The notes: generated by a model from the letters alone, not told the origin. A DNA stretch of 64,000 nt from Reticulitermes lucifugus (GCA_026260175.1 JAKCWW010001804.1:1534-65533), one strand, 5' to 3'. Positions 22,001 to 32,300 are shown, numbered from the stretch's first letter. Translations and numbers: made by a program.

Positions 22001-24099
22001 TACACAATTCAACACAAATCTTCCAAAGAGATGTAAAGAGGAATTCATATAACAATGGAATCGGAACAGGCCAATAGGCTTATGTCTTGCATATGATTAT
22101 GATGATGATATTCTTCTGATCTCACGATCAGTAAACATCAGACACATTTGTAAAGTTGTTTCCCACTTCGATTGGACTCAAAAATACGATCCTGATCAGA
22201 GGTATTATTACGACGTTACACACATTTCACCCCAGTCAGATTCTTCTCCCAGCGACGATTTCTAGAATTCAGGCTGGAGTCTGAAATGTGGTTAAAAGGC
22301 ATCAATAAGGTAGAGCGTGCAACATAATGAAAGCCTAGTTCACACTGAAATGACTTGGTATAAGTAGGTAATTTTGTAGAACACAATCCTTCCAGTCGCT
22401 CGACTAGCCATGCCATTTTCCGCCTCTTATGTCACTCAGTAGATCCATTACAATCCACAAGATCCCAACATTAATCCTACCATCCTAAGCCAGATAAATC
22501 CAATCCGCACAATCGCACCATATTTCATTAATATTAATTTTCATTTCATCTTCCCATCGACGCATAAAACCTCAAAACCGTGTCTTCCTTTCAGGCTTCC
22601 CAACCGAAATTTTATATGCTTTTCTCATACATTATATGCAACTTCCTCCACTACAAACATGACATTCAGATGCTACAACTTCCCAACCTGTAACACACAT
22701 ACTGTGTCGTGTTGTAATTCAGTATCTCCAGAAATGACTGCTTTCCTACTTTCGAAATATTATACTGTCATACTCCTCCGCCTACACTCGCAGAATTTCG
22801 AAGTACTGTATATTCAAGTGACCGGTTCCCCAACGGAGTGAGTCGTATGAACCGTATGAAGCCTGCGTCACTTTCATCAGCATAGAAGATAATCGAGCAG
22901 CGGATGATCCAGCATAATCAACTTTCGGTCAACCAGCCAACTGAAGTGGACCCTGGAAATTGTAAGCCTTGATGCCATTGATAAGAATCTTTACTTTTCT
23001 ATATGACACACCTGCACACACCGTCATCAGCACGGATGAGCAACTGATGTATCCCACTGTAGCCGAATGTCGGATTCAGATCCCAGGCAATCAACCAATT
23101 TTTGCCAAAATCGGAGGCGCCTTGTCAAAGCATCAGTAGCAGTCTGAACCTGAGAACTATAATCAGGTAATCGTAACCCATCTCTAGGCACTTCAGTCTA
23201 ACGCCTTTCTATTCTTAACTCCATGGAGTTACATTGGTATTCTTAGGCTGGGGTGACAGTGTCTTGGACCTACGGTCTCTAATGCACCCGCTGTACATCC
23301 CTCAGGTATATGAATGAACATGCAGCTCCGGTGGAATGATAACTGGCAGGGGAAAACGTTAGGTACTCTGAGAAGCCTGTCCCAGTGCCACTTTGCCCAC
23401 CACACATCCCACAAGCACTGTCCTGGGCGAGAACCCGAGCCTCCTTAATAAAAAGCCGGCCATAAACGGCCAGAGCAATGGTACGGCATATTTAGCCAGC
23501 GTTGCTATTCTTAATAGTGTAAGACCACGTCAAGTACCTTTGTGCAGAAGGCCGGTCTCGATTAGGCGCGCCTCCACCAGCAGTTTTGGTAGAAGGAGGC
23601 AGAATGATGTTACCAGATGCAAAAATGGCGCAGTAGGGCCGCCATGTTGCCATAGCGATCGCAGAACGCCTGCGCGGCCGAGCACCACACTACTGGCAGG
23701 ATCTGCCGCACAAGTGCTAAGGTGTCGCCCCAGCTTGAACCCGTCGTTGGCGAGATTGCCAACCTTAAACAAAGCTGCTGCGAGGAAGAAGGGTATAAGT
23801 AGTACAGCGACGCCGTTTAGTGCAAGGTAAGCGTGGAGCTCCATGTGCGGGGGCTGGGTTGACCCGGGCCACGTCAGGGCTGCGTAGCCCAAGAAGCGCT
23901 GAGCACTCTGCTCCGCAATGTAGGCCTGCAGGCCGGCAGTGCATAGTCCGTACCATACCGACCACAGGCTGTTGAAGTGCGCACGGAAACACGAGGCTCT
24001 CATGTGTGGCTGCGGCTGATTTACGGGCTTGTTCGCCGGCACCTGTGGCTGTTGTTGTTCATTGTTTTCGGACGTCATGAGGCTCCGCGATGTGGACAT
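9326..24099 (-). CDS. tinc: Protein tincar, eight-pass membrane protein, seven coding exons
   Basis: Exons (minus): 24099-23538, 19703-19477, 17294-16430, 14616-14448, 10790-10649, 10514-10308, 10030-9326. All introns are GT...AG and phases match (1,0,1,2,0,0), giving 2877 nt and 958 residues. The ATG has an A at -3 and an in-frame stop upstream in spliced and unspliced forms. Predicted membrane segments: about 42-62, 88-111, 157-176, 286-305, 310-338, 358-387, 414-438 and 449-473; the loop encoded by exon 2 (188-263) carries an NHT sequon and is probably extracellular. Motifs shared with Drosophila tincar, as I recall it, include NSLWSVWYGL, FKVGNLANDG, LWQHGGPTA and LDFMVVHQDR-like positions. 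The tail (about 474-958) is Ser/Pro/Thr-rich and probably cytoplasmic. In flies tincar is expressed in tinman-positive cardioblasts and neural tissue; its biochemical role is unknown. Shorter than the fly protein, mainly in the tail. No breaks seen. Confidence 0.92.
10031..10307 (-). other. tincar intron 6
   Basis: 277-bp intron between coding exons 6 and 7; nothing else seen in it. Confidence 0.8.
10308..10514 (-). CDS. tinc: tincar coding exon 6
   Basis: Acceptor GCCCTCTACAG, donor CCAGCAG|gtgagt; phase 0 both sides; residues 656-724, including ITYARTNRDLTPGDYEDP, a Pro/Asp-rich stretch. Confidence 0.88.
10515..10648. repeat. Minisatellite filling tincar intron 5
   Basis: The 134-bp intron is almost wholly made of degenerate units of about 22 bp on the pattern acagttaRaggRcaRcactaRY (units near 10536, 10591, 10610 and 10629, plus a longer variant). 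Confidence 0.6.
10649..10790 (-). CDS. tinc: tincar coding exon 5
   Basis: Acceptor GTCTTATCATAG, donor AACAAG|gtactg; phase 2 in, phase 0 out; residues 608-655, with an acidic TESEEDDGDYATLREI segment. Confidence 0.88.
10791..14447. other. tincar intron 4
   Basis: 3657-bp intron. A decayed dispersed-repeat copy lies near 11030-11200 (GACGTTTTGGAGGA...CATCTTCAGAG). Around 11865-11950 a weak match to a LINE 'KYLGTS...' block is possible. The rest is AT-rich, CpG-poor and shows no exon. Confidence 0.6.
14448..14616 (-). CDS. tinc: tincar coding exon 4
   Basis: Acceptor TACTCTTCTTTGCAG, donor ACGAG|gtgaga; phase 1 in, phase 2 out; residues 552-607, an acidic stretch DDSEEQIYWLRPK followed by a Ser/Pro segment and HLNWLNRKLSGKHKVTF. 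Confidence 0.88.
14796..16385. repeat. Three copies of a 50-60 bp intronic repeat
   Basis: Copies at 14800-14860, 16237-16300 and 16318-16380 share ACTGGYAYCAACATGCTG, then AGCACTTGCAARCAGAAG and a TGTG/ACAC-rich tail. They flank the Penelope-like fragment on both sides within tincar intron 3; the two right-hand copies are nearly in tandem. Confidence 0.55.
14985..15475 (+). mobile_element. Penelope-like element, reverse-transcriptase fragment (fossil)
   Basis: The + strand encodes parts of a Penelope-type reverse transcriptase: an N-terminal YAPTYKVATFLNKWL region, then ITFDIKDLYVNIPIKETI, then FYQPNNGVAMGSPISGLIAE, then NRYVDDILWV with the catalytic YVDD box. The order and spacing fit the family. 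The element is broken and both ends are missing. It lies antisense inside tincar intron 3. A LINE or LTR origin is less likely because the DIK.LY.NIP and AMGSPISG motifs are Penelope hallmarks. Confidence 0.82.
16430..17294 (-). CDS. tinc: tincar coding exon 3
   Basis: Acceptor GTGATATGCAG, donor GCCAAGG|gtacgg; phase 0 in, phase 1 out; residues 264-551. It carries five of the eight membrane segments (starting near NYALALLVYAVRY and ending near LFLWILLWLLLTLK) and the start of the cytoplasmic tail. Confidence 0.92.
17295..19476. other. tincar intron 2
   Basis: 2182-bp intron, almost free of CpG. It contains a mariner remnant at about 18530-19235; the remainder is AT-rich with nothing recognised. 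Confidence 0.75.
18530..19235 (+). mobile_element. Degenerate mariner, second type
   Basis: Broken mariner transposase on the + strand, distinct from the copy at 3.2-4.4 kb. Readable pieces: SPSSPHPTKGKAGQVK (about 18650-18700), a DWFLHHNNAPAHMALSIQQL block (about 18857-18915; second catalytic Asp replaced by Asn), a YSPNLAPCNYFLFPKIKIQL block (about 18955-19015; third catalytic position is Asn), and a decayed C-terminus to about 19155. The N-terminal third is absent or unrecognisable. Inserted antisense in tincar intron 2. Confidence 0.8.
19477..19703 (-). CDS. tinc: tincar coding exon 2
   Basis: Acceptor TATTTCTGTTGCAG, donor CACCAG|gtactg; phase 1 in, phase 0 out; residues 188-263 (DAIWQTDLDFMVVHQDRLVV...). 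Encodes the probable extracellular loop between membrane segments 3 and 4, with one NHT sequon. Confidence 0.88.
20566..20660. repeat. (TACC)n and (TCTA)n microsatellite
   Basis: Imperfect cctacctacc run at about 20566-20633 passing into (atct)n at 20634-20660. Confidence 0.95.
20693..20961 (-). mobile_element. LINE ORF2 C-terminal remnant
   Basis: The minus strand gives MRWVGHDTRMGEKRCAYTVL (about 20900-20960), then a decayed link, then SVDWVNVARYRDQWKALV (about 20745-20800), the standard end of this insect LINE family. Stops interrupt it. Same orientation as tincar, inside intron 1. Confidence 0.75.
21015..21170. repeat. Unnamed dispersed repeat, copy 1
   Basis: Shares with 24615-24795 the order GCTCCCRCCTCA.AATTT, GCRCRKCCGCC, then ACATY...CCAAATTT/CAAATTTGGTGAAAGT-like text and a final CAAAAGTT. 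Confidence 0.45.
21253..21578 (-). mobile_element. tRNA-derived SINE with 13-bp target-site duplication
   Basis: Element 21266-21565 on the minus strand. Its 5' head is tRNA-like: A box TGGCGCAGTTGG near 21545-21556 and B box GGTTCGATTCC at 21500-21510. The body continues to a (TTTACC)n-like 3' tail at 21266-21285. It is flanked by the exact duplication tactgacaacagg at 21253-21265 and 21566-21578. The head reads as VAQLVEALRYKPEGRWFDS in one frame, a familiar spurious 'protein' seen wherever this SINE head occurs. The clean duplication suggests a fairly recent insertion into tincar intron 1, in the gene's orientation. Confidence 0.92.
21745..21955. repeat. Dispersed repeat copy (GGACGGAC / GGCG family)
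   Basis: Contains GTCCCCAGT, AATAAAAATCCGC, AAGGACGGACGAGGCG and AATAGGCGTTCC in the same order as the copies at the left edge of the window and near 61.1 kb. Diverged. Confidence 0.45.
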
Positions 24100-24125
24100 G
24101 GTCCCACTAGAACAAGAAGAACCGG
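23538..24125 (-). CDS. tinc: tincar exon 2 of the readable set (5'UTR tail + first coding exon)
   Basis: Acceptor ATTCTTTCAG|CCGG at 24126/24125, 26 untranslated bases, ATG at 24099, donor CACAAAG|gtactt at 23538/23537, phase 1. Encodes residues 1-187: a Gln/Pro-rich cytoplasmic start and membrane segments 1-3. It is much richer in CpG than the later exons. Confidence 0.9.
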
Positions 24126-24188
24126 CTGAAAGAATCCTCACAGCGTACTAGTGTATTAGTAAATACGCAAAAATACGTCATCACTCAC
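24126..24188 (-). other. tinc: 63-nt 5'UTR intron of tincar
   Basis: Flanked by gtgagt and ttctttcag, with a branch-point-like TTTACTAATAC about 40 bases before the acceptor. Very short beside the kilobase introns of the rest of the gene. Confidence 0.55.
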
Positions 24189-24221
24189 CTCAGACGCGAC
24201 TACGGCATGGCGTACGTCCGT
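24189..24221 (-). other. tinc: tincar 33-nt non-coding 5'UTR exon
   Basis: Minus strand shows acceptor TTTGTGTGTTTCAG, a 33-base exon, then the strong donor CTGAG|gtgagt. The exon contains a minimal upstream ORF, ATGCCGTAG. Joined to the next acceptor at 24125, the frame of tincar meets TGA at the junction, so translation must start at 24099. The exon is inferred from splice signals alone. Confidence 0.6.
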
Positions 24222-24614
24222 CTGAAACACACAAAGAAGCGTCAGTAATTAATTCGGTCAACTAGTAGCTGATTAGTTACAGCGCTGCCACTTCCATGTG
24301 CACTGCTGTGTACTTTAAGTACGGTATACTTTAAATTTATCGGACTAACTTCCAAGTTTCTCATCTTCGTCATGTTTGTATTTTCTTTACTTACAAACAA
24401 TACTTCATTATCTAATATGTACGTATGTTTATTGTCTCTTTCTGTGCCAAATTTAACTTGCGTAGCTCAAATCGTTCATTACTTGTCGCCATAAAACTTA
24501 AAGCGAAAAAATGTCCGTCCGGCTGCCACCTTAAATTATACAAAATATTTCCTCAACACAACCTGCGTATTTTTCCATGTTCTGTTACTAGACATCATTT
24601 TAAGTACCCTAAAG

Positions 24615-24795
24615 TAAATGCAGCTCCCGCCTCACAATTTTGCGCGTCCGCCACGTTCTTCTTTCTTACTGCAAGAAATTATTAAGTAAAGCGTTGGGAG
24701 TTACTTCTGTGGAATAATGTTCACATCAAATTTGGTGAAAGTCGGACAAAGGATCAAAAGTTGAAATTGGATACATAAAAACATGAGCAACGACA
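24615..24795. repeat. Unnamed dispersed repeat, copy 2
   Basis: Partner of 21015-21170; ends in GGATACATAAAAACATGAGC, a style seen in other insect non-autonomous repeats. It lies upstream of the tincar 5'UTR exon. Confidence 0.45.
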
Positions 24796-27112
24796 CACAC
24801 AGAAAACATGATGCTATATTAAGGCCACCTGCTGTCTCTCTAGGAAGTAAAGTTACCCAGAAAAAGAGAAAATTCGGTAATAGACAGCGTTGCCATCACA
24901 AAGATCAATCAGTCACTATTTAAGGACTAACGACCACTGCATCCTGTCTCAGTTTGTTCATGTCGTTCTGGAAGCAAAGTTCGGTACTTAAAGAATAAAG
25001 CAGTTTTCGTGAAATGAAACAATTTCCTATTTAATACTGTACATTTTCCCTGAAGTTGTCTTATACAGTACATTCACTCATGGAATGCACGCCGAATATC
25101 TAAATCTGGGATCTCCACTCTACTAAAAACTAGAGACAAATCCTCTATCACCAGATGTTTGGGTACTACATTTTACGTAATTTTAATACCCCAATTGTGT
25201 TATAATTTTAATACGATTTCAATAATATTGTATATTCATGTAATGACACTAAAATGTATAAATATTGTAACACTTATATTTGACAACCTGCATAGCAAGC
25301 TGTACATGTCTTCAACACTTGTGGCTCCCTGAAGATGGCTGCGGTTTGCAGCCGAAACATGAAGGAGCAGTCGAACCAACTGTGCAATTAGTTGGGGATA
25401 AATTTGTGTGTATGAAAGAATTTCCACTGTAATAGCACCAAATGATACTCTCTTCCACATCCGAGTACGTCAAGGGCAAGGTCCGATTATACTGGGTCAC
25501 TTTCCGCAGAACTTGTTCCTATTTACATATAATAAACAATTATTATTATTAGATATGTATACGAGTGAAAACAACTTCGTACAAACACAGTGTCCGTTCC
25601 CACTGTCTTATGAAAGAATATTACAAGTGGACCTTCAACAACGCACTCTTACCGATGGAGATCAAGGCTATTTACAGTTAAGGTTTAGGTCAAAATAACA
25701 GTTGTGAAAAGAAGTTACGATCCTGATTCTCCCCTTAGTCCTTTATACAGCGACCATCAAATATTAAAAATTAATTCATTTTGCAACTTAGTGCTTTGAT
25801 TCTGTGCACTTTTCGGATCACCTTGTGTAAGTTACCACATATAAACAAAAAAGTTGGCTCCTTTGTCACGTTTGTAATCTTTAACAGAAAATATTTATTC
25901 AAATCCGTAGATATATCTGTGATCCATGTTCACCCAAAATTCTATTAGATATTGTTATCCAACGAAACTGAATTCAAATATTTTACTTTTTTTTATTTCA
26001 ACAAAAACAAGCATTTATGCATACAGGACCATTACTACCAAAAATTTCGAAGTGATACTAGTGTGGCTTTGTTCTTAGACGGTTGTACATGTAGAACCAT
26101 CAAGAAGGTGTTACCGCTAAGCGAAGACTTAAAAAGTAGGAAGGAGATGGTGTAGTCTCAAATGGCATGATATTAGTACCAAGTCTTGTGAAAAGCCGCT
26201 AATTCTTTCCAAGTTAGCGTAGTGTCACACGAACGTAAGGGTATCAAAACTTACCTTCCCCTAGCAAGTAAATTCCGTTAACATAAAAGTGCAACATTTC
26301 ACAAACGACAGATCGACATAATGATAATTTGTAGGCCTACTCGTACTCACAGCAACGATTACTAAATATGGGGGATACCTCGCTGGACCATGATGACATA
26401 ATTCATTAATAGCTCCAGGCTGTTGTTGCAAAGTTACAGCAGGTCCTAGGTAGTTAAGTGAGACGTGACATGTCAGTCCGAGCGAAAACTGCGAAACCAG
26501 GCGGAGCGCGTTCAGATTTCAGTTGCACGCACGGCGCACCTTTCAGGGCATTTAGAGCAACATGACGGCTCAATTTCACGGCTGAAGCACAGACCAAATG
26601 TTGTATCCGTTGCTAAGAAGAAAAGTATCCATACAAAAAGAAAATAAGTTTTCTGTCACTTTTTTCATCTTTAAAATACACTCGACTGCATGTTGTGTAA
26701 CAACTAGGACTGAAATTAAATCCTGTGCCACCAGGACCCACGTCTTCACAGGGTGCCGTAGCCATCGATATCAAAGACTCGGTTACCTGAATCCAACCTG
26801 CTGGTCCACTTTCCGCAACTGATGGTGGCTCTCTTTATCTGGAAGACTTGTCACTCCGTAGGCCTATTAAAGACGCTCCTGAAGGTTGTAACAGCAAATG
26901 TATGCCACTTGAGTCTGTACATACTCGTACTCCGCACTTCTTAAATCAGCACCCGAACTGATATAGGAATCGACACAATCCGACAGAAGTCTTCTTTTAC
27001 AGTAACTCCCGAGAGACAGGGATAGGGACAGAGAGACAGACAGAAGGCCGAGAAATCTCATAGGAAGCATAATGAGCGCGGAAATAAACCTTTGTGTGAG
27101 CCCATAATTATT
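24796..27112. other. Upstream/first-intron region of tincar, no gene seen
   Basis: Apart from the repeat at about 25.3 kb I see no exon. Short open frames at 25408-25698 and 26465-26822 match nothing I know and lack a signal peptide or splice-site support. Confidence 0.4.
25255..25470 (+). repeat. Penelope-end-like repeat with hammerhead-like core
   Basis: At 25329-25363 the core CTGAAGA, a 6-bp hairpin GGCTGC/GCAGCC, then GAAACATG is flanked by a perfect 5-bp stem GCTCC (25324-25328) / GGAGC (25364-25368). Downstream, GTGCAATTAGTTGG resembles GTGCATTTAGTTGG at about 1351 in the foldback element, so the two belong to related families. Confidence 0.55.
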
Positions 27113-27232
27113 GCAGCTCTTTTTTTTTCAACCCCTGTACAAACCTGGACAGGCCTTGACGGTTCCAGGAGGTTGAGGCTACCAGATAAAGGTCTACATA
27201 TGGTTACTTGATAGTCCCACTGTACTTTTTTC
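27113..27232 (-). mobile_element. Diverged partial SINE copy
   Basis: CCCTGTACAAACCTGGACAG and GGTTCCAGGAGGTTGAGG match the 3' body of the SINE at 21266-21565 in the same orientation; the tRNA head is not recognisable. Confidence 0.6.
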
Positions 27233-29104
27233 AGTGCCTGACAAATTTAGAGTATCTGATCAATAACGTCAAAATCCATATTGATAAATCCCAATGATTG
27301 TTGTACATAAGGAGTTAAAGTTAAGAGAAGAATGTTGAATTAAATTCTGTATGCAGTTAAAGAACATCAGAAATAAATCTGCCCTTGTGCACGCAGAGAA
27401 TTAGCTCACCGCATTCTTAACCTCGGCATGTGTTTCGATAATTGCTACAGGCAGTTTTAACACACGTTCTGTATTCCTGACACAGCTGCGACAAGTTCCT
27501 TAGTCCTAATACGTTTTTTGAATGTCAGACCTTAATATTTTACATCCTGCTTTGAATAATTGTGCCGGTATTTGATCAACAACAGTCGATTTATAACTTA
27601 TATAATTTTCAATAGCAATCTGAACTGTATAAGGGCTAGACTCGAGAAGCAATGGGTCACTTGTATTTTATTATGTGCAGCACCACTGTCCCCACGTACA
27701 TTCAAAATCTGACGAAAGCAATCTCAACACAAAACGACTGAACTCAGGTACAAATAACTCAGCCTTATATATGTCAGTCTGCCTAACATCTTTAAAAGCA
27801 TTCACATTCAACAGCGGACAGAAGTAATTCTATCGCCTATTCAAAATATGCCCTATTGTGGGACTCCATGAACAGATTACCATTACCATTTCTAACTAAC
27901 TTAGTTGTATGTTAGTAAATCGTCTTAAATTCTTTTGCGATTCCATGCAATATCTTTGGTCTACTGTCTGTGTTCAGCTCTTCAATTTATCTCCAGGATA
28001 TTCCCTCTTTTGTTCTTGAAGTGTTTCATATCTTGCATTCTTCAGAATACTTCGAATCCCTTGGCTTGGTTCAATAACCATTGAAATTAAACCTAATCTC
28101 CCCTGATTTCATATTGTGAACACCCTTCATTGAACCATCGTTTATACTGCTTTCAGTCGTGATGATCTAGTACCTTTTTAACTGATAATTTTATTTTTTT
28201 CATACTTTCCCACGCTGCATTAATAGTCGTATTATCATTAAATGTTCCCCAAACCTGCACTCCTATTCGAGCTTTTAACCTAACACTGTTCAACTTCCAA
28301 CTCCTTTAACAACTTGAGATCGAAATTCTCCACTTCTGCGTTGCTCATTTACTTACTGACTGTCTCTCCTTGCATGTCTACGTCTTTGAAGCTACTGAGT
28401 AACTAGAAGGCCTATTAAATGACTTACAACCTGATAATAGTTTTGCTATTGTTTCAGAAGAATTTGACCCGTGAACATTTCAGACATTCCAAGTTCCAAA
28501 TCTTGTTGCTTGTAAGTCGTTTAATAAAAACCATGCAACCATCATGTTGTGAGATATTTGCTAACAAGATGAAACTGGAGGATCGCCCCTTAGTATCTGT
28601 CCGCAAATGCTTAATATTTATTCGGTTACACTCCATATATGGAGGCCATTTTGGCCATTCGCAATCTCAAAATGTGCCATGCCGTGATGGCAAAATGGAA
28701 GCTTTACAAAATTTTTTAAACAAAATGTTAGTACCAGGTAAGAAAATACTGTTTAGGATCTTAAAGAGTCCCTCTCCCGCATTTGTTTGTGCTAAGAACA
28801 AATACATTTTTCTTACACGTTAAAATAATTAATTTAATATACGTTATAAGCGATAATATTAATTACATAATACGGTATGTAACAGAATATCCAAAATCAC
28901 AAGCCATCAAACCCTTCTGTCTTTCCTCTAATAATGCGACCCAAGGCACAAGGTCAAAATATAAAATCGGACCGAAAAGTACAAGAATTTGGAAGGCCAG
29001 ATGTATGGTGAAATGGAAAAAGAATCGGTTCGGAAACAAATTGAAAAAAAAAATCCAGAATTCAGCTGAAGGGATTAAAGAAAACCAGGAAGAAGGAAAG
29101 TCAG
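27233..29104. other. Stretch without recognised features
   Basis: AT-rich; the open frame 28419-28823 (134 codons) resembles no family I know and has ordinary non-coding composition. Confidence 0.4.
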
Positions 29105-29310
29105 GATAACAGGTGCAATAACCGAGATCCGGAACGCCGTGTGCACTGGTAATAGTATCTGACATTTCGGAGGAGCTTGCTGCCTCCATCTTCAGGGCAT
29201 AAGCAGTCCAAGATTTACCAGTTGGTATAGTGTCATATCCCAGAACAATTGAAACTTCATTAATTCCTCTGTGGGGACCTCAAATTTTGTACCATTTTGG
29301 TTTCCAAGGC
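29105..29310 (-). repeat. Dispersed repeat with hammerhead-like core
   Basis: On the minus strand 29195-29161 reads CTGAAGAT, hairpin GGAGG/CCTCC, GAAATGTC. Diverged relatives lie near 7430-7620 and 11030-11200, and the flank GTGTCATATCCCAGA matches GCGTCACATCCCAGA at about 2666 and 51805. Confidence 0.5.
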
Positions 29311-32300
29311 AACTTGAACATCAGGCAGGCATTATCTGGAGAATGAAATCTGTTTGCCAACAGGAAATGTCTGTAGACGCCTCAAATACTGTCGCGAGCG
29401 ATTGATTTTCCACACCGAGCGTCGGGTCACCGAACCTAACGAATGAAAGCAATATTACTACTGTCTAGACCAAAATATCGGCCTAGCGATACATATTAAC
29501 TGCAGGAGATTCGACAATGACGTAGATTGTTCCAACCCTCTTCAGTGCGCACAACAAGACTGACTTGAGCATGGGGTCTCTTACTTCAGTAGTGTATGAG
29601 CCCTTGTTTCTGAACACGAAACACTCATCTCAGTAGATTATGCACTCTTCTTCTTCTCCTTCCTTATCTTCTTCTTCCTCTTCCTTCAATTCTTCCAGTT
29701 TTATGTGGGTAGTCTAGCGACCAAGAATCTCGATCTAAGTTTGCATTACCAAAGCTCCTGCTTCTCATTTTCCTCCCTTGCTTTCCCCTCTTCTGCGTTA
29801 CATCTTCCCTAACATGTTATCACCCCCGACCCACAAACCATCTTTGCAATCCCACCTTGGGCATTCTTACAACGTGCACTTGCCATTCTGTTACCTATTA
29901 AAATATTGAAAATCAAGCAATGTCTTTACATTCTCTCTCTAATATTGTTGCTTCTTACTACTTCCCCCTCCCCCTTCCCCCGGATTTTGTACTTCTTAAC
30001 AAAACCTATATCAACTGCCGTTAGTCTTTTAATGTCTGCGTTGGTCCACGTCAGTATGGTGCTATATAAGATAATATGGAATAGTAGTAATTTAATAAAC
30101 ACGTCAAGGCATAATCACATATGTCCTATGTTTGGAATTTACCTGTTTCCAAAGTATATCCCCGACAAATTGGTGGCATTTTCCTTCGTTGCATCTAAAA
30201 AATGAAGAATAATGCCCTAAAACCGAATCCTTAGAAGTGCGACTCTAATATGAAGTTTTCGCAGTCAGTCGCCTAAAACCTGGTGAAAGGAGCGAATCAC
30301 CGTTACTGGCGGGGTTAAATGGAACGGAGAATTCGAAAAGCCACATAACATCACCAACCGAAGAAATCCACGAGGCCAGTGGTGAAATCAATGCACGTGC
30401 CCGGAGACGAATACCAGAACTCAGCCTCTTGTAACACGGGCTGGTTTACCAACCCGACACGGCGGAGTGACATTGGCATGGCGGCGAGAGAGTGCGCTGC
30501 GGGCTGTAGGAGTAGACGGGACGTCTCCGGCGGGCACGTTTAGTTGGAGGCTGCATTTCGTTCCCGATGCAGCACAGGCGCTTTCCCATGGCAAGCAGGC
30601 AAAAGGTCGCGACCCATTCAATTGTCGTGTCTTTACAATTGTGACATGTTTCACCTCATGTGTCTCGCTGTTCCTATGTCGTTCACTAATTAGATTTATG
30701 AGACGTTACCGACCCTTTGGCAGTTACCCAGTTCCAGTCACTGACAACGATCGGATATGCTGAATGAGGTGCTTGTGATATATACAGAAACCGTGCAAAA
30801 AGAGTGCTTTAAAATTCGTCAGTAATAATCATGCTATCCTATCCTATCTCGCCTGTCGCTGTGTGACATCAACTCTTGACACACTGACGTAAAATTACAG
30901 AACTGTTCGTAGTGAAAATTTCTGGTTCGGGCAGGGAGTGGTGTACTGTTCGGGCTCCTCTTTATCGCGTATGTAGCGGCCTTTCGGACGGCTCTTCTGA
31001 ACCTACAAACTGTCAAGGATTCACACTGCCATAATTAACTGTAAATCGGAACAAGCCACGGTTCCAATTTCTTTTTAACAGAATACAAGGAATAAGAGGG
31101 GAAACAAAACTACACAGAGTCAAATCTTTCTTTTGGCAAAGGACATGTACAGAAAATATAAATTTCAAAATGGTGGATACTTTTTAGGCCTAAAGGCATC
31201 CAAAACTAAAGTTTATCCAGTTTCATCCAGTGATGTTACAGAAACATAAAGACCGAATAACATCTCTCTCTGAATAATACAACAAAGCAGCTTATTTTAA
31301 AGAACCCATCCAAGTACCACGAATTCCATAGTGGTGTCCTGGAAATTAATCCAAAGCACTCGGGACTGAGTGAACTGCTTGCAGACCGCTACATAAAACA
31401 GGGTCAGCTACATAACATGCTATTTCTTCAGTTGTCCTCGCATTTCTTCAGTTTTACCGTGCTGGTCATCATTCCGCCAACAGATAACACCATTACCTCC
31501 AATCAAATTGCACATACATAGCTCCTGTAATTCATTAAACATAGGCTACAGAGAGAAATCCCGAGGAAGGTGGCGATGACTAAGTCGATGCTTCCTACAT
31601 TCTACCTATTGTTCCAGGCCCTGCAGTCTCCTACATGATGTCAACAAGCCTAAAGTGCTCGTTGCTAGTAACGGTTATCCAGTACATATCACTACTAACA
31701 TCTTGCGAAACGTATAGCTATAACACTGAAAATTAAAAGTAAGGCGTTAAGATATCCTCCAGAAGCATAAATTTCATGTCAGGTTTCGTGAAAATCGATG
31801 AACACACGGAGAAATTGAAATGAGGGTCACGCACACGCGTGCGCGTACCCACACACGTCACCGCCATCACTACCACAACTGCCACCACACAGCATGATGA
31901 TCTCATAGCCTGATATCTTACTTTCTTGTAAAGAAGAGATGTAAGTTAAGACAAGAAATAAAACAGAAGTACAAACAACGAAAAATAAGGCGAATGAAAG
32001 GGGTGAGAAAAGTAAATAAAATGAAAGAAATAAACAAATAGGACCGAGAATAAAATAGTCACAAAATGGAAGAATGGAGAGGAGATAAAGCTCAAGAGAA
32101 AAGGAAACACCAGAATTGTTGAGATCTGTTCTATACTGTAGTCAATAAAGTCTCGTCACGTTCCTAGAAGTCCCGTGTTGGTTTCTGGGGCAATACAGCT
32201 GTGCGCTGGCACAATGCCATGTTGTTAGGTGCTTGACACGGAAGTTGAGCGGGCTATTTCTGTAAACCATGGCGCAAACGGAAAATCCGCAGCCAGGTCT

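Larger units (their letters stand above)
19704..23537. other. tincar intron 1 (first intron in the coding region)
   Basis: 3834-bp intron holding a LINE tail, a microsatellite cluster, two unnamed repeats and a full-length SINE (separate entries). CpG density rises sharply from about 20.5 kb. From about 21.96 to 23.5 kb nothing is recognised. Confidence 0.7.

Noticed and set aside
23393-23830. Long + strand open frame opposite tincar exon 1
   Set aside because: Antisense shadow of a GC-rich coding exon; no splice or start context, and the minus frame is clearly the conserved one.
28419-28823. 134-codon + strand open frame
   Set aside because: No recognisable family, no flanking exons, overlapping frame on the other strand; treated as chance.
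30467-30763. + strand frame MTLAWRRESALRAVGVDG... as an exon
   Set aside because: CpG-rich block with open frames on both strands, no splice-site or family support; kept only as a CpG-rich finding.
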